A stretch of 64,000 nucleotides of DNA from Sycon ciliatum (taxonomy: Eukaryota > Porifera > Calcarea > Leucosolenida > Sycettidae): contig NC_088643.1 in assembly GCF_964019385.1 (NCBI RefSeq), positions 75,635,096 to 75,699,095 on the forward strand, given 5' to 3'. The number at the start of each line of letters is the position of its first letter. Positions within the stretch are counted from its first letter, which is position 1. Position numbers and translations under genes: made by a program. Below are positions 35,201 through 48,930 of this stretch, piece after piece. The notes below the pieces were generated by a model. The model had not been told where the DNA came from, did no database searches, and saw nothing but the letters and a program-made list of their open reading frames with translations.

Positions 35201-38200
35201 CTGCTTCGATAAGATCATGCCCGGCTCCCCTGTTTCTGGCAATTTTACATGCGGCATCTGTCTTCCTAGTCCCGCATGTACATGTACCTAGAGATGGCTA
35301 ACTGAACTGTGTGAGCACAATCAAGAGTTGAGACCTGATTAAAGTGGAGTCCATACCAATACTAGCATGTCTGTGCGAGATTTATGAGTGTCAGTTGTCA
35401 TATTGTCAAGGAGGGAGTGTGCGAGATTTACGAGTGTGATTTTGAGTGTGATTGGACAGGACACTGCGCTGAAATAGAATGAGTGTTGTTGTGATAACAT
35501 CATTTACGAGTGTGTTGTTACAATACAGTGTTTGTTGTGCGTGTTTGTCGGATACGCCGATATAATCAGTTGCATAGATAATACTTACGTTGTTGCTTGC
35601 ATTCTCGCTCTCCACAGCAACTCCACTGCGTGCTGCGTTCTATGTATTCCTATTCTGTACACTGACTCTCTCTGACAGGGTTTGCTGTCACCCTGTCTCT
35701 GGGCGCAAGCACCCTCTGACAGACCAAACTGATTTGCTTCATCTCCACAATATTTATCTCCTTTCGATTTGAATTTCTGTTTGTTCTGCACTCTGATTTT
35801 TCCTTGTTGCACCTGCGCTTTTGTACGCGGAACTTTGCTGTCGCCATCGCGTCGCCATTATTTATATCCATGGTTACGTGGTGGTATGACTCATCGATGC
35901 ATCATGCGCGCGCATGATCATTCTTCTTTTCTACTCGTACACTTCGATATGCATGCACGCACACTGATGTACACGTAGACTACACGTAAGCCAATGCACG
36001 CACGCGAGCACGTTTTGCTGATGACAGCGATTTGGCGATCGTTGTTTTTGTTTTCTGGTTGATTTGAGAGTGTGGTTGAAACCAATAAGTAAATACAGTC
36101 TTCTAGTTGTCTCCACGAAAAGGCCAGGAAATCGCGCCACAACAGGGGTCTGAAGACCGCGTAGTTTTTAGTTGTGGTCGATAATTTCACATGGTCCTTC
36201 GAGCCGGATCGTGGAGCTTGAGATCGAGAGTCGATTAGTGTTTTAAAATCGAGAAATTTGGTCAGTCATGGAGGAGAAGGAGGAGTCCAGAGAGACGAGT
36301 GAGACCACTAGCTCTGGGACAAAACAACCAGCAGTAGAAGCGTCGGCAAAGACGCAGGATCAGCTTGTTTTGCGCAAGAAGCGCAGGGTGCGTGGGGGCC
36401 ATCGGGGATCGTGCACGAGATGCATGGGCGAGTTCCAGCACGTTGTGGACGAAGCTCGATATCTGAATGTGTTGGCCGACGATGTCCGTGCGGCTGTGCG
36501 TCATGCACGCAATTTGCTGGCGTGCAAGAGGGAGCTGCTGGCCGCTCTGGACGCAGAGGTCTTGGATTTAGTGTGTGACGTCAGTGATGGAGACGTTGAG
36601 GAGGAAGTCATGGAGGCGGATGACTGGACACTGAAGCTGCAGACGTTCTGCAGCACACTGGACCATATATTGGATTTCCCAGCAGAGGAAAAAGCACGTA
36701 CCCGTGATGACCGACGCGCCAGTACACTGAGCACACTGGGAGAGAGCTCAGAGAGTACTGCAGACTCGGGAAAAGCAGTCAACCCGATCACTGAGGATGC
36801 CGCGAGTGATAATACTACTACTAGTACTGAGAAGCTTGCTGCCCTTACAGAAGAGAGTGTTGTGGCGTCGTCAGCGTCCAACTCACAGTTGAGTACGCTG
36901 TCGTCAGTGTCGGCCAGTGGCAGCTCTGCCAGAGTGAAGCTGCCGAAACTAGAGCTCGGCAAGTTTGGTGGCAACGCAATGGAGTGGCAGCATTTCTTTG
37001 ATGTGTTCAAGTCGCTGATCCACTCCAATAGCGGCTTGACAGACACGGATAAGTTCACATACCTATGTCATGGCCGCGCTTCGGCGGGTTTGTGACTTGG
37101 CTTAGATCAGTCTAGTGGCTACCCAGGTAGACGACCAATATAGTCGCCATCCAAGTTGCTAGCTCACATAGAACGACAGGTTTCTAATTCCACTTGAACA
37201 GTGTTTATTTGAACCATTGCAGTACTAGATCGAAAGATCAAGTGTGTAGAGTCAAAAGACCAAAGCAGGAGAGAGTCGGAGTGACTCTCTCAGAATCGAG
37301 AGGAGTAGTGAGCTCCCCGAGAATCGAGAGGAGTAGTGAGCTCCCCGAGAATCGAGAATGAATGTTAGCAAAACAGCTCCTTATATATGCTACATTATGT
37401 GATCAAAAGTATACAGTGGCAAGAATGCGTAAGGATTATTTCTATATTACAAACAGTGGTGCAATATGTGCAATCAGCCAAACTAGAATATAGTACAAAG
37501 AATGATCAATCAATACGGGGAGCTCGCTCACCCACATTACATGAAAGGACTCCGAGGCTCTTCGTGCGACGGGGCCTGGAGTATGCTGTCGGAAGTTGCT
37601 GCAGCTAGAGCACGCCGCCTCCGTACGCTGCCTTGGTCGTTGGTCACCCTTCATCTCCTGCCCGTAGGCTCTTCCCTCTCATTACCCCGTAGGGTGCTTC
37701 ACGGTCAAGCCGTGACCTCTCCCAAAAAGGGATAACGGAGTCCGCAGTGCGCGAAGCACTTGCAGGACCCTTTACGTCGTACGACGCGAGAAGAGGGGCC
37801 TTGCTTGCTCGACTAACAAAGGTATCAGCTCCCTTGCAGGACTAAGCAGGGTCCCCTCAAGCTCAACAGTGTAGTGAGTACAATGCTGACGACTTGTACT
37901 GAAGGTGTAGCCGCCGTACGACAACACTTGTGACTCGAGGCCACGAGTTGTAAGCCATGATTGCTCAACTAACGAAAGTGCCAAATCCTTCGTAGGACTA
38001 ATCATGGTTCTTACAGAACTCTAGAATATTTCGGAGCCCAGCTTTTGGCTGCTGAACTCAATGCATGGTCGCTTTCACGACGAGTCTGATCCGGGTCATG
38101 ACAATTCCCCGGCCTCTCAAGAATCACGTCCCCGTGATCTCAACTAACATTAAAGTCAGCGAGTCGTGACGGTAACCGCCTAGCTCTCGTTGGCCAAGCC

Positions 38201-41200
38201 AACTGGTTCTGCACCATAACAGGCACGGGCATAGAGTACGAAATGTGACTCCACAGGCGGGACATTTCCATCAAAAAATTTCCAACTTCAAAATGAAACT
38301 GGTACTGCTCCACTATCGTAGAGATGAGCCTGGTGCTGATGATCAACACGCAGCTTGTCATGTACAACTAAATGCACGTTGCAAATCTTCACGCAAAGCG
38401 TATACGTATGACAGTTCGCCATTTCGTGTCATCTCAGATGAATGTAGACCATAGGCCATAACGTGTGGTCGACACACCCTTCTACCACGTAGGTATCCGG
38501 TTCAGTACAAAAAACTGCTGCAGAGCTCCAGGAGCCATTTCATAGATTTGGTGGTATCCAACGAATCGGTTCCACCCACACTCCACCCATTACAAAAGAC
38601 CTTGGCGACCTCGCCAAGACTTCCACGGTAGGTTCATTGCTGCCAGCAAGGACAGACACAATGGCATACGCCTAGTAGCCTGTGCAACAGGACCACGATC
38701 ACGTGTCTCAATCTTGTAGTGTAGCACCGAAGTGCGATCAAGCTCAGATGGGTTCAAAGCGAACGCATCTCGATACCGAAGCACTAAGGCTTGCAAGCAG
38801 TGGATCTCCTCGCAGGAGATACCAGATTGTCCCAGAGATGTCTCATTACCATCTCTTCCGACCCCCACTTCCGTGTGTTCCAGGTCCGAGTCCCAGCTCG
38901 TCCACACACCTAGGCTCCAGGATCGAGTCCAGCTCGTCCAACCTACAGGCTCCAGGGTCGAGTTCGTCCTCGCCCAACCTCAAAGGTTCCATGGATGAGT
39001 TCGTCCTCATCCAACCTTTCCGGGGGTCCACAACCGGACATCTTGCGCCAATGCGCAACTGCTTCCAGACCCCGAGAGAGTCCTCCGTCTCAGCTATTTG
39101 AACTGATTCCTCTCCCTGGCCATCAGCCAGAGTGTCTTCGGTCACGATGCTCATGACCTCAGATATTGGTTCTAACCGACCAATCTGCATTGCCCTCTCT
39201 AGAGCCACTGCCTCGTCAGAGTAATTCAACACCCGTACGGGAACACCATCCACCGTAGGGCTCACTAGCGCATGCGCCATCATGACATCATTCATTCCTT
39301 GAAAACACCCATCAGGTATCGTCAAGGCACAGGTCGGCAACCCTTCCGACGTGTCTAGCACGGCGTTAACCGTCACCTCCGAAAAGGGAGTATCACTTCA
39401 CGCCTCCGCAAGCGAAGAACGTGCTCTCGTTTGCCATCACCATCATGGCTTGGCGGAACGACGTCAGCTTTAGAAGCTTTAAAGTGCAATGCTCCACCAC
39501 CCGAAGTGATCTCGCAAGGAATTGGGACAGCACATCGCGTCCAATGCCAGAACCAGTAACCAACATCATACTCAGTACGTGACGAAACACCACAGGGTGC
39601 GGACGTCGACAGATCCGACACCAAACAGGCATCGCCCAACACAGAAGTGCTGGTTTCAGGTGGGCATCAGCTCACTAGTGATTTCTATCACACTCCAATC
39701 AAAACATTCGAGATCCGCATCAACGAACTCAAATCAGCAGTTGTTCAAGCTCTCTGCAGAACTTGTTACTGTATCATCGTTTCAGCCAGCATCTCAACTG
39801 ATGCGCCCAGTTTCGAAATCTGGCTTCGTGACTCCGTCACACGACAAGGACATAGCCCTCTTGACTGTTTTTGACCCGTCAAAGTTCAAAAGAACAGCAA
39901 CACTCCTCAACTGCAGCTGAGGGCAACGTAGAAGCTAAGCTTCATGCAGTCATCGATCCTGCCACTTCAAGACGACTCTAAAAGTCTAAAAGCATTTCGC
40001 TTCTCGAGCAGTTTCTGTGCAAGCGCTGACAAAACAGTAGAGTTTCCTCACTGCACGTCCTAGCAAGAACCTCTGTGGGTTCGAAAAAAATGCGCCATCT
40101 ACACCGCAAATCGAGTGCAGCTGACACATATCTCAGACCAACAAGTGGTGCAGGAGTCGAAACTCTCGTCGGCGGCATGACCGACTTTCGCCAGGTCTTC
40201 CGGAACAAGTTGGCACGCCAACTGGTAAGTGGTAGCAACAGCTACAAAACAGAACGAGTTCAAGTTCCATGTGCACGCACTCAGACAGAGTGTTCAACTG
40301 AACGGACCAAGGCCAGAACAGGACAAAACAGTTCGCTTCCGACTCCACTTGAGAACTGCATGCAGCCTCGTGAAATCGACATCAAATTCACACCTCTGCA
40401 TGCTCGAGTAAACAAGAGCTCAGAGTTCAGCATGGACCAGTGCACACCGAGTTACGACTACTCTGCCGGAGCAACAGCAAGACGCAGCTTGGATCCTGGT
40501 CACAGCACCAAATGTCATGGCCGCGCTTCGGCGGGTTTGTGACTTGGCTTAGATCAGTCTAGTGGCTACCCAGGTAGACGACCAATATAGTCGCCATCCA
40601 AGTTGCTAGCTCACATAGAACGACAGGTTTCTAATTCCACTTGAACAGTGTTTATTTGAACCATTGCAGTACTAGATCGAAAGATCAAGTGTGTAGAGTC
40701 AAAAGACCAAAGCAGGAGAGAGTCGGAGTGACTCTCTCAGAATCGAGAGGAGTAGTGAGCTCCCCGAGAATCGAGAGGAGTAGTGAGCTCCCCGAGAATC
40801 GAGAATGAATGTTAGCAAAACAGCTCCTTATATATGCTACATTATGTGATCAAAAGTATACAGTGGCAAGAATGCGTAAGGATTATTTCTATATTACAAA
40901 CAGTGGTGCAATATGTGCAATCAGCCAAACTAGAATATAGTACAAAGAATGATCAATCAATACGGGGAGCTCGCTCACCCACATTACATGAAAGGACTCC
41001 GAGGCTCTTCGTGCGACGGGGCCTGGAGTATGCTGTCGGAAGTTGCTGCAGCTAGAGCACGCCGCCTCCGTACGCTGCCTTGGTCGTTGGTCACCCTTCA
41101 TCTCCTGCCCGTAGGCTCTTCCCTCTCATTACCCCGTAGGGTGCTTCACGGTCAAGCCGTGACCTCTCCCAAAAAGGGATAACGGAGTCCGCAGTGCGCG

Positions 41201-44200
41201 AAGCACTTGCAGGACCCTTTACGTCGTACGACGCGAGAAGAGGGGCCTTGCTTGCTCGACTAACAAAGGTATCAGCTCCCTTGCAGGACTAAGCAGGGTC
41301 CCCTCAAGCTCAACAGTGTAGTGAGTACAATGCTGACGACTTGTACTGAAGGTGTAGCCGCCGTACGACAACACTTGTGACTCGAGGCCACGAGTTGTAA
41401 GCCATGATTGCTCAACTAACGAAAGTGCCAAATCCTTCGTAGGACTAATCATGGTTCTTACAGAACTCTAGAATATTTCGGAGCCCAGCTTTTGGCTGCT
41501 GAACTCAATGCATGGTCGCTTTCACGACGAGTCTGATCCGGGTCATGACACCTACGTAGCAGTGTTTACGGAGCAGCAGCAGCAGTGATCAGTGGTTTGA
41601 GCCTCACAGAGGCGAATTACGCAGCGGCAGTCAAGTGTCTAGAGCAGCGGTACGGAGATCCGCAGCGTATAATCAGTGCGCATATGGATGCCCTGCTGAA
41701 CTTGCCAGGTATCAGCAATGAGCATGATCTGTCGGGCCTCCGCAAATTGCTGGACAGTGTAGTGAACCACGTGCGGTCACTGGAGAATATGGGCCGGAAG
41801 ACCGAGCATTATGGAGACATGTTCGCCCCAATTCTTCTGCAGAAACTGCCAAAGGCGGTGCGCCTGGATGTGTGCAAAGGTGTAGGCGATGCGTCCTTCT
41901 CGTTGCAAGAAGTGCTGCGGCAGTTGCGGGAAGAAATAAGAACCAGGGAACGCTGTTCCTATGTGTCCAGCGTCCAAAGTGGCACCAGAGAACCAAGCCG
42001 GGGCGCCATGGCAACAGCGGCATCACTAAACACGACAGTGCACAATATGGCGTGCATCTACTGTGGGCGGGACCACGCTACCGCGTCATGTTCCGTTGTA
42101 ACCAGTGTGGCCAAGCGGAAAGATTTGTTGATCCAGCAGCGCCGCTGTTTTGTGTGCACAAGGAAAGGGCATATAGCAGCCAAGTGTATGTCTAAGACAC
42201 GATGTGGCAAATGTGATAGACGGCATCACACCACCATTTGCGCAGACGGGCAGCAGACATTCTCCGGAACGTGCTCCGCCATGTCGCAGGCATCGGCACC
42301 GCTACTCCAGACGGCCAAGGCAGCGGTGGCCTCACAGGAAGACCCGAACCGTCAGCTCAAAGCCCGCATCTTGCTGGATTTGGGCAGCCAGCGGTCATAT
42401 GTAACAAACAGCCTGCGTCAACAGTTGGACCTGCCGACGGACCACACGGAGCAGCTGGCCATACGTGGTTTTGGCACACAGCACGGGTCGCCAAAGGAAG
42501 TCGACGTCGTGCGACTAAGCATCGCTACACTGGAGGGGAGCCCAGTGTCAGTGGCAGCAGTAGCCGTTCCCTTGATCAGCGCGCCGATCAGCCGGCAATT
42601 TCCGACCGAGGTAGCGGAGTCGCTCGCACCGTTCTCGACATTGCAACTGGCTGATGATTGCACTGGCGCGGCCAATGTGGACATCCTGATTGGTGCAGAC
42701 CACTACTGGGAATTCACAGAGGGCAACGTCATCCGTGGCAGTGATACCCTGGTTGCCATAGCGACAAAGCTTGGTTGGGTTTTGTCCGGTTGTCCCAAGC
42801 CATCAGCACCAGCTTCAGCAGCAACGCACGTGTTCGCGGTCACGGCTGAGCAGCTAGAGCAGCAGCTAAAGCGGTTCTGGGACTTGGAGTCTCTCGGTAT
42901 CCAGCCCTTAGATGGGAACCCAGTGCAAGCAGCGTTCGACGAGACGATCAAGTTTGCTGACGGCCGCTACACTGTGAGCCTCCCGTGGAAAGAAGTCCAC
43001 GCTGTGCTGCCGGACAATTTTGGACTGAGCCACAAGCGGCTATTGTCTCTCACCAACAAGATCGAGAAGGTGCCAGACGTGTTCAGTGAGTATGCCCGTG
43101 TCATGGCAGAGCAGCTGGCAACTGGCGTCATTGAAGAGGTACCAGCAAACGAAGTCGGCGAGGTGGGTGAAGTTCATTACATTCCCCACCAAGCAGTGGT
43201 CCGCAAGGACAAGGCTACCACCAAGGTGCGGGTGGTGTACGATGCCTCAGCACACGCAGGGAAGAATCCTTCCATCAACAGCTGCCTCCACTCCGGGCCG
43301 AATTTGCTGGAGCACATCCCAGACATCCTCCTCCGCTTTCGGTGCTATCCAGTTGCCCTGACTGGTGACATTGAGAAGGCGTTTCTCATGCTCAACGTAT
43401 GCGAGCACGACCGGAATGCGCTGCGGTTCCTGTGGTGGGATCGGCCGTTCTCGAGCGAGCGGCAAGTGCAGGTGTACCGGTTCGCTCGCGTGATGTTCGG
43501 GCTCACATCGAGTCCATTCCTCCTCAACGCCACACTGAAACGTCATCTCGAGCAGTACCGGCAAGAGGATCCAGAATTCGTTGATGAAATCAGCCGCAGC
43601 ATGTACGTCGATGACCTGGCAGCCGGCGCAGCGGATGACGAGGAAGCGGTGGAGCTGTACACAAAGCTCAAGGTCCGCATGGCTGATGGTGGGTTCAATA
43701 TACGCAAATTTGCGTCAAGTTCCGCAGCTGTGCAAGAGCACATCAACCGCGCAGAAGGAGATACGGCTGCAGTTCACCCTAGCTCCGGGGCAGCGTGCGA
43801 AGACGACTCCACGTACGCCAAGGCATCACTGAATGTACAGCCCCATGATTGTGACAAGGTTCTGGGTGTCACGTGGGACCGCCAGACTGACAGCATAACG
43901 GTGGACATCGCGTCAGTCTTCGACTCAGCAAAGGAACGGCCTACGAAGCGTACTGTCTCATCGCAAGCGGCACGGTTGTTCGATCCACTCGGCATAGTAT
44001 CGCCAGTCACGGTCAAGCTCAAGATATTCTTGCAGCAGCTACATGTCGCCGGTCTGGACTGGGATTCACCGCTATCAATTGAACAGGAGCGGGAGTGGGC
44101 ATCCTTGATGAGTGCACTTCAGCGAGCAGCACCAGTGCGCATGCCACGATGCTATTTCAGCGGCGCTACAGCAGACGCCAAAGTGTCGCTACACGGGTTC

Positions 44201-47200
44201 TGTGACGCTTCACAAGCCGCGTTTGCCTCCGTCGTGTACCTGAGGATCGAGGCAGCGACCGTGTCCATTCAGTTCGCCATGGCAAAGACCAGAGTAGCAC
44301 CGACAGCGAAACAGACCATCCCACGGCTCGAGTTACTCGCAGCGTTGACGCTCGCCCGTCTGTTGGTCACAGTACGCCAAGCCCTGGACAAGCAGATCAC
44401 GGTAGCATCGACTCACTGCTGGACCGACTCACGAGTTGCGTTGGGTTGGATCACCAACACGGAGCAGGAGTGGAAGCAATTCGTGCACAACCGGGTGTGC
44501 GAGATCAGGCGACTCACCGACGTCAGTGTGTGGGACTTCTGCCCAGGCACCTTGAACCCAGCCGACATTCCGTCACGTGGTGCTACGCCGGACGAGTTGC
44601 ATACGTCGGTCTGGCTAACAGGCCCAGCATGGCTCAGAGAGAGTGAGCGACCACCGGGTACGAGCTTCACGGAGGGAGAGCAAGTCCCTGAGGAGTGTCG
44701 GCAAGAGTTAAAGAAGTCAGCTCAGGTCACAAGTCTGGTGACTACCGACGCAAATAGCAGCAGCATCAGCGCCATTATGGACTGCACACAGTACAGCTCC
44801 TATCAGAAGTTGCGGCGAGTTACAGCGTACGTGTTGAAGTTCGTGAAGCTCGTGCAAGGCCGACGAGACGAAGCAGCCGCAGAGACGGTACTGCTAGATG
44901 AAGCGCAACGGCTATGGATTGCTGACGTGCAGCAGTCAGCACCAGACGCAACCAACCGCATCGCCAAGGCTAAGAAGCAGCTTGGCATCTTCGCAGATGA
45001 GTCAGGTCTGCTAAGGTGTGGTGGAAGATTGCAGGCAGCGGATCTGTCGGCAGGCCAGAAACACCCAGTACTGCTGATACCCGGGCACCACGTCACCGAG
45101 TTGATCGTCGCTGACTGCCACGAGCGAGTGCTGCACAATGGTGTACCAGAGACGCTGACGGAGCTACGAGCTCAGTTCTGGATATGTCGTGGTCGTCAGT
45201 ACGTGCGTATGTTGCTGCACCGATGCAGACTCTGCAAGATGCTGGAGGGCAAGCCGTACGCGGGACCACCGCCACCTCCACTGAGTGAATTTCGCACGCA
45301 GGTCGGCTACGCGTTTCAGCACACAGGCGTTGATTTCGCCGGTCCGTTTCATGTGCGGACAGCGCAAGATCTGGAGAAGGCACCTTGGTGGGGTGGCTTC
45401 TTTGAGCGACTCATCAAGAGTGTCAAGCGATGCGTCAAGAAGGTCCTGCGGTCGGCGCAGATTACAGCTGACGAGCTATTGACATTACTCGCAGATGTCG
45501 AGGCAATTCTAAACTCGCGCCCGTTGACGCACGTTTCGACGGAGGATGTACGAGAGCCGCTGACGCCATCTCACCTGCTATGTGGCCGAAGAGTTCTGTC
45601 ACTACCTGACATGGTCGCCAACGATCCTGACGAAGTGCCTGTAAGCCGCAGATATGCCTATCTGCAAGAACTCCTGCGTCACTTCTGGTCTCGGTGGAAG
45701 AATGAGTACCTGCTGGAGCTCCGGAACAGCCACCGTATCGGACGTCACACCGATGTTGATACTATCGCCGTGGGTGACATTGTGGTGATTCACCAAGACG
45801 GGGTTCAACGCGGCCTGTGGAAGCTGGGAGTCGTAGACAGCTTGCGTCCAAGCGAGGATGGTCGTGTGCGAGGAGCTGTGGTGCGCACAACAAGAAGAGC
45901 GGCCGACCGACAACGCTAAACCGGCCGATTCATCGCCTCTATCCGGTTGAACAGCTTGTCGTATCACCAACCGCAGCGACACCTGAAAAGTCGACGCAGC
46001 AGATGCCTGATGCAGCGGACGACACGCCTGTCGAGGACGCAGCAGACGCCAGCCCAGTTCCGGACACCCGGCAGACACGCCCACGTCGGGCTGCAGCTCA
46101 GCGAGCGCAGCAGGAGCGACAACAGCTTATCAGTGCCAACAGGTTGTGAGTATGGCAGTGCACCAGCAGTCGCATCTTTCTATTCTAGTGTTGTAATGTA
46201 GTTGACTATTGAATAGTCAAGGAGGGAGTGTGCGAGATTTATGAGTGTCAGTTGTCATATTGTCAAGGAGGGAGTGTGCGAGATTTACGAGTGTGATTTT
46301 GAGTGTGATTGGACAGGACACTGCGCTGAAATAGAATGAGTGTTGTTGTGATAACATCATTTACGAGTGTGTTGTTACAATACAGTGTTTGTTGTGCGTG
46401 TTTGTCGGATACGCCGATATAATCAGTTGCATAGATAATACTTACGTTGTTGCTTGCATTCTCGCTCTCCACAGCAACTCCACTGCGTGCTGCGTTCTAT
46501 GTATTCCTATTCTGTACACTGACTCTCTCTGACAGGGTTTGCTGTCACCCTGTCTCTGGGCGCAAGCACCCTCTGACAGACCAAACTGATTTGCTTCATC
46601 TCCACAATATTTATCTCCTTTCGATTTGAATTTCTGTTTGTTCTGCACTCTGATTTTTCCTTGTTGCACCTGCGCTTTTGTACGCGGAACTTTGCTGTCG
46701 CCATCGCGTCGCCATTATTTATATCCATGGTTACGTGGTGGTATGACTCATCGATGCATCATGCGCGCGCATGATCATTCTTCTTTTCTACTCGTACACT
46801 TCGATATGCATGCACGCACACTGATGTACACGTAGACTACACGTAAGCCAATGCACGCACGCGAGCACGTTTTGCTGATGACAGCGATTTGGCGATCGTT
46901 GTTTTTGTTTTCTGGTTGATTTGAGAGTGTGGTTGAAACCAATAAGTAAATACAGTCTTCTAGTTGTCTCCACGAAAAGGCCAGGAAATCGCGCCACAAC
47001 AGGGGTCTGAAGACCGCGTAGTTTTTAGTTGTGGTCGATAATTTCACAATGTCAGAGATGGATAGGTCAAATAACTTGTTAGCTGTGTTTATACATGGCG
47101 AGGTACTATTTTGCGTGTATCCATGTGCACAGTCTTTGTGTTATGTCCTTTGAACGCTAATATACATATACATGCTTGTAGTGGTGAACAACGTGCGCTG

Positions 47201-48861
47201 CATTTTTTTCCATTCCCAGGTCTCTCTTGCCCGTTGCGCACTTTCATGTTCAGCTATTCTCATTTCATTTGCTCCATTCTCGGTAACCAGCAGGTATGTA
47301 TCCTGTTTACATGTCCTCTGTCTCTCTGCCTCTCTGCCTCTCTGTCTCGCTGTCTCTCTGCCTCTCTGCCTCTCTGTCTCGCTGTCTCTCTGTCTCTCTG
47401 TCTCTCTGCCTCTCTGTCTCTCTGCCTCTCTGTCCATGCAAAGTGGTCAGCTGTATGTGTAGTTAACGTTAGTGCACTTTTCTGGCTGCTAACACGCTGT
47501 GCACCAAGGCATATCAAATGCACCCCCCCCCCCCCCCCGTCTGCACTTATAGGCGATTCAGACTACGGCCAAAATCACGTGTGGACTTGAATTTCCATGG
47601 TGATGCAGTCGTGTTTCAAAATGTTATGCACAATCGCTGATCAAATAAGTCTGAATCGTAGAAACGTGATCACAGTGGGCCGTAGTCCGAATAACCTATT
47701 ATCAAAAAGATGCCCTTCGTTGGCAGATAAGGTGAATGCACACACAGACAGAACAGACAGGATGAAGGATGAGTAGACAGACAGTCGGACGGGTGAATGG
47801 ACAACGGCTGGGCAGAGGGAGGGAAAGATGTAACAAGAATCGGAGACTGGAAACGAGAAAAGCCGATATTGGCGGACACACAAAGCCTTTTCTTCAAGTT
47901 GTTCAGCATATTAAAGCGTGTCGCAAAGGTGTGATTTAGGATCAAGTTAGTATTGAAGCAGTAATATGGCACTTGTTCTCAACACGGGGGTAGCGGGGAA
48001 GGGGGGGGGGGGCATGTACTTGGTATGGATGTTTGGGGCTATGCCCGAGGTCTGCTTCTGCTCCTGTGCCTGTGTGCTTGCACATGTGTCTGTGGATGCA
48101 GAGCAGTCATCGGTTGTTTCTCATGGCTCTTGATCTTGCCAACGTCGCGCTGGGCGTCTACGAGCAGAACTTCCGTTCATCACTTCTTGCTCTAGCCAGC
48201 ACTGAAAAAGACCTGGGTGCTCAACTTCAAGACTTCGAAACGATTGTATACGGCGAACAGATAGTGCGACACATGGTGGTAATGGTTGCCGAGTACCTGA
48301 TGCGTTTGAAGACCCGTCCGCGTGAAACTGAGCATGCATCTCTGTTGCACGTTGTGGATTTCACTCAAGACATGCTGTTGATATTCCTTTCTGCATTGGG
48401 GAGTGCAAAGATCGGTTAGTTGAGCTTGTGTGTATGTATGTATGTATGTATGTATGTATGTATGTATGTATGTATGTATGTATGTATGTATGTATGTATG
48501 TATGTATGTATGTATGTATGTATGTATGCATGTATGTATGTACCCAATGCTGTATTGTATGTATTTCTCTATTTGAATTCTCAAGTACGCACAGGCTATG
48601 CGCCCAATTACATGGACGCAAATGTGAGAATGGAATGAAATAAGAGGGGTGGGGGACCGGGAGGAGGAGAAAGGCCAATGCTGTATACATCACAAGTTGT
48701 GCAGCAAAGAGTAACATCGAGAACAATTCACGAGCAAAAGCAACAATGGCAGTTTAGCGAGCTTGCAATGTGTACTTTGTGTATGTGTGTGTGTGTGTGT
48801 GTGTGCGTGCGTGCGTGCGTGTGGTGCATGGTGTGCGTGCATGCGTGCGTGCGTGTGGTAC

Positions 48862-48930
<69 letters not shown>

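Larger units (their letters stand above)
37066..41550 (-). mobile_element. Non-autonomous Ty3/Gypsy-like element nested in BEL/Pao 1
   Basis: Its 1038-bp LTRs are 37066-38103 and 40513-41550. They start TGTCATGG and end GGTCATGACA, so the tips are inverted TGTCATG/CATGACA, and they appear identical. The target duplication is CCTA (37062-37065 and 41551-41554). On the minus strand, TGGTGCTGTGACCAGGAT begins at 40510 and resembles a tRNA-His primer-binding site. A purine-rich tract abuts the other LTR at 38104-38122. The interior is only 2.4 kb and keeps protease and the RT start, so it needs a helper element to move. Confidence 0.92.
36268..45919 (+). pseudogene. BEL/Pao gag-pol polyprotein, interrupted by an insertion, with damaged integrase
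   Basis: The first part (36268-37065) encodes a coiled-coil-like gag start. The frame breaks at the nested element and continues in the same phase after 41554. The second part has zinc knuckles (CIYCGRDHATASC and CFVCTRKGHIAAKC), a protease (LLDLGSQRSY, where the usual D-S/T-G reads D-L-G) and RT with GDIEKAFLML and the YVDD box near 43603. RNase H (GFCDASQAAFAS) and the integrase HHCC zinc region (near 45090-45240) follow. The integrase core then jumps from AGPFHV to APWWGGFFERL with only eight residues between, near 45360-45382. The other BEL copy has about 85-90 residues there, including the central Asp. A frameshift near 45890-45900 also cuts off the C-terminus, which continues in another frame to 46149. 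Confidence 0.92.
35372..47048 (+). mobile_element. BEL/Pao LTR retrotransposon, carrying a nested Gypsy-like element
   Basis: The LTRs are 35372-36191 and 46229-47048, both 820 bp, and share every predicted short peptide. They are flanked by a perfect 5-bp duplication ATGTC (35367-35371 and 47049-47053). The primer-binding site at 36192 (TGGTCCTTCGAGCCGGA) matches the 3' end of tRNA-Tyr. The polypurine tract AAGGAGGGAG ends at 46228. Removing the nested element leaves about 7.2 kb, a normal size. It lies between two exons of the helical host gene, in the same orientation. Confidence 0.95.

Noticed and set aside
36192-36211. tRNA-Tyr-like sequence as a tRNA gene fragment
   Set aside because: It lies exactly at the LTR border and matches only the tRNA 3' end in antisense, as a primer-binding site does.
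41712-45383. Numerous minus-strand and alternative-frame ORFs inside the BEL/Pao polyprotein
   Set aside because: They are shadows of the long plus-strand frame, which alone carries the zinc, RT, RNase H and integrase motifs.
46200-47048. Possible env-like gene downstream of BEL/Pao pol
   Set aside because: Only the frameshifted end of pol and the LTR are present; there is no signal peptide or membrane segment.
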